Assembly (NCBI RefSeq): GCF_015472005.1
Contig: NZ_BMAQ01000010.1
Location: 1 to 43,899, forward strand
Length of the DNA stretch: 43,899 nucleotides
Source of the DNA: Insulibacter thermoxylanivorax
GTDB lineage: Bacteria; Bacillota; Bacilli; Paenibacillales; DA-C8
Direction: 5' to 3'
This document shows, in pieces, positions 1 to 6,971 of this stretch. Made by a program: the position numbers and the translations under genes. The notes under the pieces are model-generated. The model saw nothing but the letters and a program-made list of their open reading frames with translations. It searched no databases and was not told the DNA's origin. How positions within the stretch are numbered: position 1 is the first letter of the stretch; every line of letters starts with the position of its first letter.

Positions 1-876
1 CTCTCCTGGTTCACCCGGCTCGCCCGGTTGACCCGGATCTGGACTGCCGGGACCGTCCGGCGCCTCGCCGATCAGCAGCCATACTTCATGCGTACCCGGC
101 TCCTGACCTTGTGTCCACCATCTTGCTTCCCAGATGTAACCATTGTGGACGACGCGCTCACCCGGATTGTAAGGTCTGATCGCAAACCAGTCACGAATCT
201 CACCGAAGCGGTTTGGATCCCCAGGGAAGCCTGGTTCAGGTTTCGAAGGATACGCAGGATTGATAGTGAGATTGACGTCCATCACTTGATAGAATGCGTT
301 CGGCGTATCGAAGATATCCCATACTCCGACGATGACATGATAGCCCTCGCGATCGTTCGGAATGAAGCAATCGTGGTACACATCCATCGGCGGAAGGGCA
401 CTGTTGTCCTCGTATCTGCAGAACAATTCAAGATCTGAACGCTTCAAGGGCTCGTTCGGATCCCAGCCCTCTCTCGTAATATAGTAATCCCAGTAGTCCG
501 TGCTGTGGTTAGCGACCATTCGCCAATGGAAGGTATAAGGTCCGCCTGTCATCTCGACCTTATGCCAGCGATCAAAGGACTGCTCGTCCAATTCTAGGAA
601 AACGGAACCGCTTGCAATCTGACCATCGGGTACACCGCCGTTAGGGAAATTCCCGGGGCCTTCGATGCTCCACGGCTCATACATCACTCGCCCGCAATCC
701 GTATTGATCCCCCTGTAGCAGAGATCGGAGCGGCTGTCCATAATCCAGCCATGCGCGCTCGCGCGATCTGCCGTCAGGATGGAACAGATGATGATCAATA
801 ACAACGTACCTGCAATGAATAATAACGCCTTGGGTATAGAAAGCTTTCTAGTTTCTAAAACTTGATCCGCCGTCAT
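1..876 (-). CDS. AA10 lytic polysaccharide monooxygenase, secreted, 3' end cut by window edge
   Basis: Secreted copper enzyme that oxidatively cleaves crystalline chitin or cellulose. The reading frame is open from ATG 876 to base 1 (292 codons, no stop), so the C-terminus lies outside the window. Residues 1-41 are a signal peptide (hydrophobic ALLFIAGTLLLIII core) ending in ASA, so cleavage exposes His42, the N-terminal histidine-brace ligand. The second ligand is His124 in VANHSTDYWDYY. The end of the catalytic domain, VWDIFDTPNAFYQ, supplies the axial Phe (about F195). Residues about 217-265 form a CBM5/12-type chitin-binding module (GYIWEARWWTQGQEPG), followed by a Pro-Gly-Glu collagen-like linker that probably leads to another domain. 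The start has a strong site (GGAGG at 883-889). The 240-bp leader shows no riboswitch I recognise. The family call is firm; chitin as substrate is inferred from the binding module. Confidence 0.93.
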   Translation of the reverse strand, partial: MTADQVLETRKLSIPKALLFIAGTLLLIIICSILTADRASAHGWIMDSRSDLCYRGINTDCGRVMYEPWSIEGPGNFPNGGVPDGQIASGSVFLELDEQSFDRWHKVEMTGGPYTFHWRMVANHSTDYWDYYITREGWDPNEPLKRSDLELFCRYEDNSALPPMDVYHDCFIPNDREGYHVIVGVWDIFDTPNAFYQVMDVNLTINPAYPSKPEPGFPGDPNRFGEIRDWFAIRPYNPGERVVHNGYIWEARWWTQGQEPGTHEVWLLIGEAPDGPGSPDPGQPGEPGEPGE

Positions 877-1194
877 CGTATTTCCTCCTCTTCAATCTTT
901 GCTTTCTCAGATCATTCCTGCCCTTACCGATCCGCTTCCCTTCAACTGCCGAAAGCCATTCCCCCTTTCCTAAAGCTGGGTACAGGCAGGGTTGATTATC
1001 TAATCATTAATACGAATGTGTATCTTAGAATTAGGGGGTCATCACAAATAATTTTTTTCAGCATTTATAGGTTGCTATGCAACTCATATCCCTTACCCTC
1101 TCGACCGCAGAATACAAAAAAAAGCACTCCCCGCCTTTAACCTGCGAGAAGTGCTTTGGTTCGATGTCATGCAGCCGTCCACGTTCGATGCGGC
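877..1194. other. Non-coding gap between LPMO and deaminase
   Basis: This 318-bp gap holds the LPMO leader with its SD, an AT-rich stretch around 1000-1070 that could carry the minus-strand promoter (no convincing -35/-10 pair seen), a short GTTGC-TAT-GCAAC palindrome at 1071-1083, and the terminator of the deaminase gene at 1115-1157. No open reading frame with a ribosome site was found. Confidence 0.5.
1115..1157 (-). terminator. Intrinsic terminator after the deaminase gene
   Basis: On the minus strand, AAAGCACTTCTCGC pairs with GCGGGGAGTGCTTT across a 9-nt loop, with two G-U pairs, and runs into a T-rich tract (TTTTTTTTGT). Confidence 0.85.
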
Positions 1195-1614
1195 TCACCC
1201 CTCCGCGCGTTTGCGCCCATAGAATCTCCTGTGCAGTTCACGGATCTCTTCCGTAAATTCCGGTACAGGACCGATGATTTCTGTCTCGGTGATCACTTCT
1301 TGGATCAGCAATGTCCGCACCCGCGGCGGCTTGACTCCGAACTCCTGCAGCCATTCCGCCAATTGGCTGGAGGAAGCAGCATAGACGATCCTGCCAAGTT
1401 TAACCCAGCCGTGAGCTGCAGCACACATCGGACAATGTTCACCGGATGTATAAACGGTCGTTTGTGCACGTTCCTCCGGACTCAGGTGATTGGCTGCCCA
1501 TCGCGCCAGTTCGAATTCCGGATGCCGCGTATGATCCCCGCTGGCCACGCGATTATGATCCTCCATCAGGACCTCTCCGCCGGCCGATACCAATACCGAA
1601 CCAAAAAGGTTCAT
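1195..1614 (-). CDS. Nucleoside/cytidine-type deaminase, N-terminally truncated
   Basis: Zinc-dependent deaminase-fold protein of 139 residues. It carries the zinc-binding and proton-shuttle motif as HPEFE (about 31-35) and the second zinc motif as GEHCPMC (about 58-64), the layout of guanine, cytosine or tRNA-adenosine deaminases. The substrate cannot be told from the sequence. Relatives begin with about 25 residues (an alpha helix) before the PFGSVLV strand; here the protein starts at MNLFGSVLV, a stop codon lies three codons upstream of the ATG and there is no SD. I therefore infer that the 5' end was lost. The start codon shares the palindrome CATG with the start of the divergent ORF at 1613, leaving no room for a promoter. 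It may be a decaying pseudogene. An intrinsic terminator follows it. Confidence 0.7.
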   Translation of the reverse strand: MNLFGSVLVSAGGEVLMEDHNRVASGDHTRHPEFELARWAANHLSPEERAQTTVYTSGEHCPMCAAAHGWVKLGRIVYAASSSQLAEWLQEFGVKPPRVRTLLIQEVITETEIIGPVPEFTEEIRELHRRFYGRKRAEG

Positions 1615-1939
1615 GTTGACTTATCTAAGGGACCCGGCGGAGATCGAGCATTCCGATTACATCAAATATACGTTTTATGAACTTGACGCGAATCATCAAC
1701 CGCGTTCTGTTGGATCTGTTAGGGGAACAAGCAATTGGAATCTTAACTTGCCGGACTATACCAAACAGTTAGGTTATGGTACGAGTAAATTATTCGAGAA
1801 AGAGAAGAAGATGACTCCAGAAGATTTTGCCGGTTCTTACTTGGAAATCGAATGGACGAATCATCGCGGTGAACTTAATAAAGATATTATTCATCTTGAG
1901 ATATATGAAGTGATTCAGAACCCCAATACAAAGCATTAA
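1613..1939 (+). CDS. Hypothetical protein, possibly the C-terminal remnant of a larger gene
   Basis: I do not recognise this 108-residue ORF. It is charged, has no membrane segment or signal peptide, and reads like an extracellular or lipoprotein domain (beta-rich stretches such as [14 protein letters not shown] and [12 protein letters not shown]). Base composition is more AT-rich than the flanking genes. Only a weak AAAAAGG lies before the ATG, and the frame stays open upstream into the antisense of the deaminase, so the annotated start is doubtful. Both this ORF and its divergent neighbour appear to lack their 5' parts, which suggests a recombination or deletion junction near 1613. A weak hairpin (1940-1959) follows the stop codon. 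Confidence 0.45.
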   Translation: MLTYLRDPAEIEHSDYIKYTFYELDANHQPRSVGSVRGTSNWNLNLPDYTKQLGYGTSKLFEKEKKMTPEDFAGSYLEIEWTNHRGELNKDIIHLEIYEVIQNPNTKH

Positions 1940-1974
1940 GCTGACCCTTGCGGATCAGCCGGCCTCCATAACAC

Positions 1975-2002
1975 AAGAAGCCGACCCAAAGGTCGACTTC
2001 TT
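1975..2002 (-). terminator. Hairpin downstream of tRNA-Ala
   Basis: A 12-bp stem (AAGAAGTCGACC with GGTCGGCTTCTT, one G-U pair) and 4-nt loop lies 3 nt beyond the tRNA 3' end on the minus strand. The following U-tract is poor (TGTGTT), so termination is likely but not certain. Confidence 0.6.
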
Positions 2003-2005
2003 CTA

Positions 2006-2078
2006 TGGAGCCAAGGGGGATCGAACCCCTGACCTCATCACTGCCAGCGATGCGCTCTCCCAGCTGAGCTATGGCCCC
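2006..2078 (-). tRNA. tRNA-Ala (anticodon GGC)
   Basis: The 73-nt cloverleaf reads GGGGCCA at the acceptor 5' side and TGGCTCC at the 3' side (one G-U pair) with discriminator A. The D-loop is AGCTCAGCTGGGAGAGC, the anticodon loop CTGGCAG gives GGC, and the T-arm is GGGGTTCGATCCCC. CCA is not encoded. A hairpin terminator follows directly, so it is probably a single-gene transcript. Confidence 0.96.
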
Positions 2079-2319
2079 ACGGTATGGAATTCTGAATCAA
2101 ACATTATTGATTATATATCATCTCGCCAAACTTATCAAGCGTTTAACGGCCTATAATATGTGGCAAACCAATGACATTGGATATGCAATTCTCAATGAAT
2201 ATCAGTAGTCAATCTTGACTATTCAATAATGATTATAATAAACTAAGAACCGACATATGAGAAAGGTCACATGATCCCAAACGAAATTATGCCGAACTAC
2301 AAATAGAAAGGGGAATAAC
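2079..2319. other. AT-rich intergenic region before the PadR gene
   Basis: Apart from the TAGTCAA palindrome and the nearby TATAAT, this 241-bp region shows no gene, RNA or repeat that I can support. Confidence 0.4.
2206..2221 (+). promoter_or_regulatory. Palindromic operator candidate upstream of the PadR gene
   Basis: Perfect inverted repeat TAGTCAA-TC-TTGACTA, about 100 bp before the PadR start codon. Its right arm contains TTGACT, which could be a -35 box. A TATAAT lies at 2234-2239, but the 13-bp spacing is short for sigma-A, so the promoter assignment is tentative. Autoregulation by PadR is an inference from position. Confidence 0.4.
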
Positions 2320-2850
2320 TTGGAACGCGAATTATTGGTCCTGGGGCTGCTCATGTCACAAAGCCAGCATGGCTATCAGATCAACGAGTTCATTGACCGC
2401 AATCTAGGTCGGGTCTCCAATATGAAAAAAGCAACAGCTTATGCCATCTTGAAGCGTTTGGAGAAAGAAGGCAAAGTGGTCTCCACTGTCAGCCAAGAGG
2501 GCAACAGGCCGAAGAAGCAAGTCTATACGATTACTGAACAAGGCAGAGAAGCCTTTCGAACCTTGCTGCGACGTATACTTACGAGCCCTGAAATGACGGT
2601 TCCTGAAGGCAATATTGGGATCATGTTCCTGGATTATTTGTCTTTAGCTGACGTTGTGGAGTGTCTGAATCAAAGGCTGCACAAGATCGAAGAGAAGTTA
2701 AAGGTCTACGCCAACATACCGAAACATAGTAATCAGCATGGATTAGGCGTGGACTTGGCCATTGACCATCGCATAACGCTGATGACCGCAGATCGAGATT
2801 GGCTTCTTAGAACCATCGATATACTGCGTCAGAAGATGACGAACGCATGA
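2320..2850 (+). CDS. PadR family transcriptional regulator
   Basis: A 176-residue repressor-type regulator. Residues about 5-85 form the PadR winged helix (LGLLMSQSQHGYQI, then the wing with KKQVYTITEQGREAF). The rest is a helical C-terminal domain used for dimerisation and effector sensing in PadR_C (Vir) subfamily proteins. The start is TTG at 2320, 6 nt after AAAGGGG; no in-frame ATG fits the family's usual N-terminus better. It is followed after 69 bp by a gene for a small four-helix membrane protein, probably co-transcribed and plausibly its target. The ligand is unknown. Confidence 0.85.
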   Translation: MERELLVLGLLMSQSQHGYQINEFIDRNLGRVSNMKKATAYAILKRLEKEGKVVSTVSQEGNRPKKQVYTITEQGREAFRTLLRRILTSPEMTVPEGNIGIMFLDYLSLADVVECLNQRLHKIEEKLKVYANIPKHSNQHGLGVDLAIDHRITLMTADRDWLLRTIDILRQKMTNA

Positions 2851-2919
2851 TGCTGCGCATCGCTTTTTCAATCATTTTTCTCGCTAACACTGATAACAAA
2901 AATACAGGAGGTAAAGTCG

Positions 2920-3369
2920 ATGTATAATTGGATGTTTTTTATTCACTTGGCCAGCTTGGCGACTTGGTTTGGAGTCACGTTGATGGGGATGATCATGCTG
3001 CTTTCCGTAAAGAGCAAACTCGCTGAGAATCATGCGAGCCTTTCTTCAGTAACTTTGTCCGTGCTGAGAAATATCAATCGCATTACACATCCAGCAGCTT
3101 TTTTGGTGCTGGCAAGCGGTCTTTACATGATCATGCAGTGGAACCGTGACGGCATGCCGTTCTGGCTGGCATTTATGGAACAAGCCGGCGGGCTGGTTAT
3201 CATTCTATTCATGATTCTGTTGTCGATATTTGGAGCTAGAATGAAGAAGAGTTTGGCGGGAAGCAACGGCGCTGCAGCTGCAAAGAGCATCAGCATCTAT
3301 GCGTGGGTGGCGGCAATCTTCTTGCTGGCGATTCTGGTTGTCACTCTGGTCGTAAGTCTAAAGCTGTAA
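2920..3369 (+). CDS. Four-helix integral membrane protein (DUF2269/CopD-like)
   Basis: Small membrane protein of 149 residues with four predicted TM helices (about 5-28, 55-75, 85-108, 122-145). A His early in helix 1 (FIHLASLATWFG) and another in helix 2 (THPAAFLVLASGLYM) resemble the DUF2269/CopD/HemJ fold, where such residues can bind haem or metal. That family link is by pattern only. The ATG has an excellent AGGAGGT site at 2906-2912. It lies downstream of the PadR gene and ends in a terminator. The protein encoded at 26463-26885 has the same architecture. Function is unknown. Confidence 0.65.
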   Translation: MYNWMFFIHLASLATWFGVTLMGMIMLLSVKSKLAENHASLSSVTLSVLRNINRITHPAAFLVLASGLYMIMQWNRDGMPFWLAFMEQAGGLVIILFMILLSIFGARMKKSLAGSNGAAAAKSISIYAWVAAIFLLAILVVTLVVSLKL

Positions 3370-3380
3370 TGTTACATGTT

Positions 3381-3413
3381 ACAACCACAACTCCTTACCG
3401 GGTTTGTGGTTGT
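3381..3413 (+). terminator. Intrinsic terminator after the PadR/membrane-protein pair
   Basis: Perfect 10-bp stem ACAACCACAA with TTGTGGTTGT and a 13-nt loop, followed by TTGATT. The U-tract is short. Confidence 0.7.
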
Positions 3414-3479
3414 TTGATTCCATATAAAGAACAGCAGCTCTCGATGCAAAGTCACTGGACTTGAATGGTGAGCCAGCTT

Positions 3480-3687
3480 TTTTATACGAATTTTAGGATA
3501 AAACCCTATAACGTATGCGCCAAAATTAGCGTTTTGTACGATTTTTAGCACAAAGTTCAACAGTTTACTGTCCATCGGGCTGCTTTTATACGAAATTTCG
3601 GATAAAACTTCCAATTGGGCAACTTCAACGTTGACTTTTATCCGATTTTTAGGTCATAAATCCCCAGAGTCCACAGAACACCCTTCA
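3480..3687. repeat. Array A: four palindromic units at an exact 52-bp period
   Basis: Units start at 3480, 3532, 3584 and 3636, each exactly 52 bp apart. Each opens with a degenerate about 24-bp palindrome: TTTTATACGA-ATTTTAGGAT, TTTTGTACGA-TTTTTAGCAC, TTTTATACGA-AATTTCGGAT, TTTTATCCGA-TTTTTAGGTC, each followed by an AAA-rich end and about 27 bp of unrelated sequence. The same core recurs with nearly the same period at 30773-31083. The array fills the 384-bp gap between the membrane-protein terminator and ung. An ATG in this region in frame with ung is not a credible start. Confidence 0.8.
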
Positions 3688-3721
3688 GAAACCTTCCGAT
3701 CACTGGACAGAATCCTCGACT

Positions 3722-3738
3722 ATTCCCATAATGGGAAT
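3722..3738 (+). promoter_or_regulatory. Inverted repeat abutting the ung ribosome site
   Basis: Perfect ATTCCCA-TAA-TGGGAAT palindrome ending one base before the GGGAGGAG ribosome site of ung. It could be a protein-binding site or a small mRNA hairpin that affects SD access. It does not match the Bacillus LexA box (CGAAC-N4-GTTCG). Confidence 0.4.
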
Positions 3739-3753
3739 GGGAGGAGAGTCAAG

Positions 3754-4470
3754 ATGTCGATATTAAAAAATGATTGGGCTGATATCCTAAATGAAGAATT
3801 CGAAAAACCTTACTACCAGCAATTAAGAAAATTCCTCATTCACGAGTACCGGACACAAACGGTCTATCCTAATATGTATGATATCTTCAATGCCCTGCAT
3901 TATACGCCGTACTCCAAAGTGAAAGCTGTGATCCTCGGACAAGATCCGTATCACGGTCCAGGACAAGCCCATGGGCTCAGTTTCTCCGTTCAGCCGGGAG
4001 TCGCACCGCCTCCTTCCCTGCAGAATATCTTCAAAGAATTGCATGATGACTTGGGCTGTACGATACCGAATCATGGATGCCTCGTTCATTGGGCGGAACA
4101 AGGGGTGCTGCTGCTGAACACCGTATTAACCGTCCGCGCCCACTCGCCCAATTCCCATCGTGACCGAGGCTGGGAGCAATTCACCGACCGGATCATTCAG
4201 GCGCTTAACGATAAGGAGCATCCCGTGGTGTTCTTCCTGTGGGGAAGCCATGCGCAGAAGAAAGCTGCGCTCATCACCAACCCGCATCATCTGCTGATTC
4301 GTTCACCGCATCCAAGTCCGCTGTCCGCTTACAGAGGATTCTTCGGCAGCCGGCCGTTCTCCAAAGCGAATCAATTCCTAAGATCCGTCGGTCTTGAAGA
4401 GATCGATTGGCAGCTGCCGCTGGATCCCCCCGCTGCTGTTCAGCAACCGGGAAGAAGGTCTGGAACCTGA
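3754..4470 (+). CDS. ung: Uracil-DNA glycosylase, family 1
   Basis: Removes uracil from DNA as the first step of base excision repair. The 238-residue protein has the catalytic water-activating motif GQDPYH (62-67, Asp64), the PPPSLQNIF segment, the uracil-binding LLLNTVLTV strand, and the DNA-intercalation loop [10 protein letters not shown] with its catalytic His. I set the start at ATG 3754, 6 nt after GGGAGGAG; the family begins close to this point, and the open frame upstream runs through the repeat array. Its C-terminal tail (about 12 residues rich in Pro, Gln and Arg) is slightly longer than usual. It stands alone, with a strong terminator after it. Confidence 0.97.
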   Translation: MSILKNDWADILNEEFEKPYYQQLRKFLIHEYRTQTVYPNMYDIFNALHYTPYSKVKAVILGQDPYHGPGQAHGLSFSVQPGVAPPPSLQNIFKELHDDLGCTIPNHGCLVHWAEQGVLLLNTVLTVRAHSPNSHRDRGWEQFTDRIIQALNDKEHPVVFFLWGSHAQKKAALITNPHHLLIRSPHPSPLSAYRGFFGSRPFSKANQFLRSVGLEEIDWQLPLDPPAAVQQPGRRSGT

Positions 4471-4485
4471 AAAGCGATATTGAAA

Positions 4486-4524
4486 AAGGCACCCTGTTGC
4501 TTACGGAACAGAGGTGCCTTATTT
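4486..4524 (+). terminator. Terminator of ung
   Basis: AAGGCACC pairs with GGTGCCTT, extended by CTGTT with AACAG around a single bulged A, with an 8-nt loop. It is followed by ATTT. Confidence 0.85.
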
Positions 4525-4550
4525 CATGCTTTTGCCCGGTTATCCGCAGG

Positions 4551-4685
4551 TTAACGGAACAAGGATCACTTATTGCTTCAAAACAAGCGCCATTCCCATC
4601 ATTCAGTCGAACATAACGAATCTCAGTTCCCTTAGGAACGAGAAAAGGCTGTTTTCGGCTAAATAGCGGATTGGTGTTCCGTTAA
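4551..4685. repeat. REP/MITE-like element with 11-bp terminal inverted repeats
   Basis: The ends TTAACGGAACA (4551-4561) and TGTTCCGTTAA (4675-4685) are perfect inverted repeats, and similarity continues inward (CTTATT against AATAGC). The middle holds a small hairpin (GTTCC-CTTA-GGAAC, 4626-4639). It has no ORF and lies between the convergent genes ung and nrdR. It looks like a small non-autonomous mobile or folded-RNA element. I cannot see other copies in this window. Confidence 0.5.
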
Positions 4686-4750
4686 GGTCGATAAGTTCGT
4701 AATAATCAACCTGAAAACGGGGCATGCTGATGTTAATGTGATGGTAACGA

Positions 4751-5248
4751 TTATTCCTCTTGGGCTTCGTCTTCATCCTTCGTTTCATCATAACCGCTTC
4801 GAGACAGCAAAGCTTTGAGTTCTTTCATGAACATATTAATGTCCTTGAATTGCCGGTACACGGAAGCAAATCGAACATAAGCCACTTCATCCACCGGATA
4901 CAACTGTTCCATCACGAGTTCTCCGATCATCCGGCTGTCGATCTCCGTGTTCGCAGTATTCCGCAGCTGTTGTTCTACCTCCGAAACGATGCGTTCCAAC
5001 CGTTCCACGGATACGGGACGCTTCTCACATGCTCTCAGCAAACCGCGTAAGATTTTGTCCCGATTGAACTCCTCGCGGCTGCCATCCTTCTTAATCACGA
5101 CCAAAGGCGTCTCCTCAACCATCTCAAACGTCGTAAAGCGCTTCGCACAGAGCTCGCATTCACGCCGTCTGCGAATCGAACGGTTATCATTCGCCGGGCG
5201 CGAATCCAGCACTTTCGTTCCGAAATGATCGCAAAATGGGCATCTCAT
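4751..5248 (-). CDS. nrdR: Transcriptional repressor NrdR
   Basis: Nucleotide-sensing repressor of ribonucleotide reductase genes. The 165-residue protein starts with MRCPFC. The zinc ribbon uses Cys3, Cys6, Cys31 and Cys34, followed by the RRRRECELC block, and an ATP-cone spans about 49-139 ([16 protein letters not shown]). The tail is acidic ([12 protein letters not shown]). ATG 5248 is chosen because the family invariably starts at MRCPFC; an ATG six codons upstream is less likely. It is transcribed divergently from the SASP gene. No ribonucleotide reductase genes are in the window, so its targets lie elsewhere. Confidence 0.96.
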   Translation of the reverse strand: MRCPFCDHFGTKVLDSRPANDNRSIRRRRECELCAKRFTTFEMVEETPLVVIKKDGSREEFNRDKILRGLLRACEKRPVSVERLERIVSEVEQQLRNTANTEIDSRMIGELVMEQLYPVDEVAYVRFASVYRQFKDINMFMKELKALLSRSGYDETKDEDEAQEE

Positions 5249-5275
5249 AACCTCACCACCATCCATACATTACCT

Positions 5276-5305
5276 GAATACGGGGCCATACACCGCTGCA
5301 TAATA
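5276..5305 (+). promoter_or_regulatory. Sigma-G promoter of the SASP gene
   Basis: GAATA at 5276-5280 and CATAATA at 5299-5305, separated by exactly 18 bp, fit the Bacillus sigma-G consensus (GHATR-N18-CATWMTA). It lies 31 bp before the start codon of a forespore-specific gene class known to use sigma-G. Confidence 0.8.
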
Positions 5306-5336
5306 GGATTACACTCAACAAGGAGGTGAACATTCA

Positions 5337-5561
5337 ATGGCTCAAGGACAATCTCGCAGCAGCAACGTACTTGTCGTACCACAAGCTACTGCAGCACTGG
5401 ACCAATTAAAATATGAAGTTGCTCAAGAGTTGGGTATTCAAATTCCTCAAGACGGTTATATGGGTCACATGGCGACTCGCGACACAGGTGCAATCGGAGG
5501 CCACATCACGCGTCGTCTTGTTCAAATCGCAGAGCAACAATTAGCTGGACAATTTAAATAA
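5337..5561 (+). CDS. Alpha/beta-type small acid-soluble spore protein
   Basis: DNA-coating protein made in the forespore that shields spore DNA from UV and heat and is degraded at germination. The 74 residues include the conserved ALDQLKYEVAQELG segment, which contains the GPR protease recognition site, and the second conserved block GGHITRRLVQIAEQQL. The start has a perfect AAGGAGGTG site 7 nt upstream and a sigma-G promoter. This is direct evidence that the organism is a spore former. Which ssp paralogue it is cannot be told. Confidence 0.96.
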   Translation: MAQGQSRSSNVLVVPQATAALDQLKYEVAQELGIQIPQDGYMGHMATRDTGAIGGHITRRLVQIAEQQLAGQFK

Positions 5562-5579
5562 TCATGAATCATAAAGGGT

Positions 5580-5600
5580 CCAGACAGCTTAGCTGTCTGG
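5580..5600 (+). terminator. Hairpin after the SASP gene
   Basis: Perfect 9-bp stem CCAGACAGC/GCTGTCTGG with a TTA loop, 18 bp after the stop codon. There is no U-tract, so it may stabilise the mRNA rather than terminate. Confidence 0.55.
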
Positions 5601-5730
5601 GCTCTGCTGATGTATAGAAGATGTACAGGTTTTGCTGCGGATCTTGCTGAACTTGCTGGCATACAGACCATAACATTACAGACCTGTGCTTGCCGGCAGC
5701 CGAACGCCGCAACAATCACTGCATTTTCCA

Positions 5731-6366
5731 TCATTGTTCCCTGGATTCATCAGACTCATAACCTATAAGATCATTATACAGGTTGGAATATTTTTTGTAA
5801 TAATAATTGACTCTCTGTACATAATTCCGCGTCTCTTGATAGGGGATTCGGTCACTGGTGGTCAGCCTGCCGTCCCAGATCCCCGACTGCAGCCAGTTCT
5901 GCACAGCCCCTTGTCCAGCATTGTAGGATGCGGCGATGGTCGCCAAGCGATCGCGATCCTCATCCATGCCCATGCGTTCAAAATAAGGAGCAAAGAAATC
6001 CTCAAGATAACGTATGTACCACGTTCCCATGCGAATATTCAGAGTTGGAACCGTTAACAAATCCGGAGAAGATTCAGAAAACTCCGATCCCTGCTCGGCG
6101 ATCCAGCGGGCCGTTTCCGGCATGATCTGCATCATTCCGGTAGCGCCTTTGTGAGAAACCCTGTCGGAACGAAAATTGCTTTCCACCCGTATGATCGCAG
6201 CGATCCAATATGGATTCACATCATATTGTTTGGAACTGCTGATGATCTCCTCCTGATAATGCAGGGGATAGATCAGCCGGCCGATCCTGTCAGCATTCAG
6301 GAATCCAATGATCAATACTAGAATAATGACGAACGCATAGTAACGTTTCTTGCGAATGTTTCTCAT
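5731..6366 (-). CDS. Membrane-anchored lytic transglycosylase (SLT domain)
   Basis: Cleaves peptidoglycan glycan strands at the cell surface. The 211-residue protein has one N-terminal TM anchor (about 8-24) and an SLT/goose-lysozyme-like domain (about 36-200). The catalytic Glu is Glu62 in RVESNF, followed by GATGMMQIMPETA and, later, AASYNAGQGAV, the hallmark motifs of the family. The ATG overlaps the coaE stop by 4 bp, so the two are translationally coupled at the end of the polA-mutM-ytaF-coaE gene group. It faces the SASP gene. A sporulation role is possible from context but not shown. Confidence 0.93.
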   Translation of the reverse strand: MRNIRKKRYYAFVIILVLIIGFLNADRIGRLIYPLHYQEEIISSSKQYDVNPYWIAAIIRVESNFRSDRVSHKGATGMMQIMPETARWIAEQGSEFSESSPDLLTVPTLNIRMGTWYIRYLEDFFAPYFERMGMDEDRDRLATIAASYNAGQGAVQNWLQSGIWDGRLTTSDRIPYQETRNYVQRVNYYYKKYSNLYNDLIGYESDESREQ

Positions 6367-6959
6367 CGCAAACCCTTTCTCTTCATAAATTGATCCAGCT
6401 GTTCTGCCGTCGCCTCCAAGTCTTGGCTGTTATCGATGACGATGTCCGCAAGCCGCCGCTTGTCCTCTATAGGCATCTGAGCGCGGATCCTGGCCATCGC
6501 TTCTTTCTCCGTCAGACCATCCCGCTTCATCAGACGTTCCAGCTGAAGGCTCATCGGTACGTAGACAACCATCACTTCTGGGAACATATGCTGCAGGTTT
6601 GATTCATATAACAGCGGAATATCCGCAACGATCAGCCGTTCAGGATGCCGGCTCTCGAATTCCGAGATTCTTCTCTGCATCTCAGCTCGAATCGGCGGAT
6701 GCATGATTTTATTCAATCTTAACCTCTTATGTTCATCTGCGAAGATCATCGCACCGAGAAGTTTGCGGTCCAATGTGCCGTCTTCACGGATCAGATCCGC
6801 TCCGAATTCCTCGGCGATGGTCTGAAGTACAGGGCTTCCCGGCATCACAATTTCCCGGGAAATTCGATCGGCATCGACAATGATCGCCCCTCGTTCCTCC
6901 AACATGCGGCTTACGGTGCTCTTCCCGCTGGCTATACCGCCTGTAAGACCTATAATCAT
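6363..6959 (-). CDS. coaE: Dephospho-CoA kinase
   Basis: Catalyses the last step of coenzyme A synthesis, phosphorylation of dephospho-CoA at the 3'-hydroxyl. The 198-residue protein opens with the P-loop GLTGGIASGKST (4-15). It has the adenine/CoA lid region with KRLRLNKIMHP and VADIPLLYE, and the C-terminal IVIDNSQD. The length is typical. It lies 12 bp after ytaF and overlaps the transglycosylase gene by 4 bp. GTAGGAG precedes the ATG. Association with polA and mutM is the usual Bacillales arrangement. Confidence 0.97.
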   Translation of the reverse strand: MIIGLTGGIASGKSTVSRMLEERGAIIVDADRISREIVMPGSPVLQTIAEEFGADLIREDGTLDRKLLGAMIFADEHKRLRLNKIMHPPIRAEMQRRISEFESRHPERLIVADIPLLYESNLQHMFPEVMVVYVPMSLQLERLMKRDGLTEKEAMARIRAQMPIEDKRRLADIVIDNSQDLEATAEQLDQFMKRKGLR

Positions 6960-6971
6960 CGCTCCTACACC

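Noticed and set aside
877-1114. A cyclic di-GMP riboswitch in the LPMO leader
   Set aside because: The conserved core sequences of type I and II elements are not seen.
3631-3753. An upstream ATG extending ung by 41 codons
   Set aside because: The extension runs through repeat array A and lacks family similarity, while ATG 3754 has an excellent SD and the usual N-terminus.
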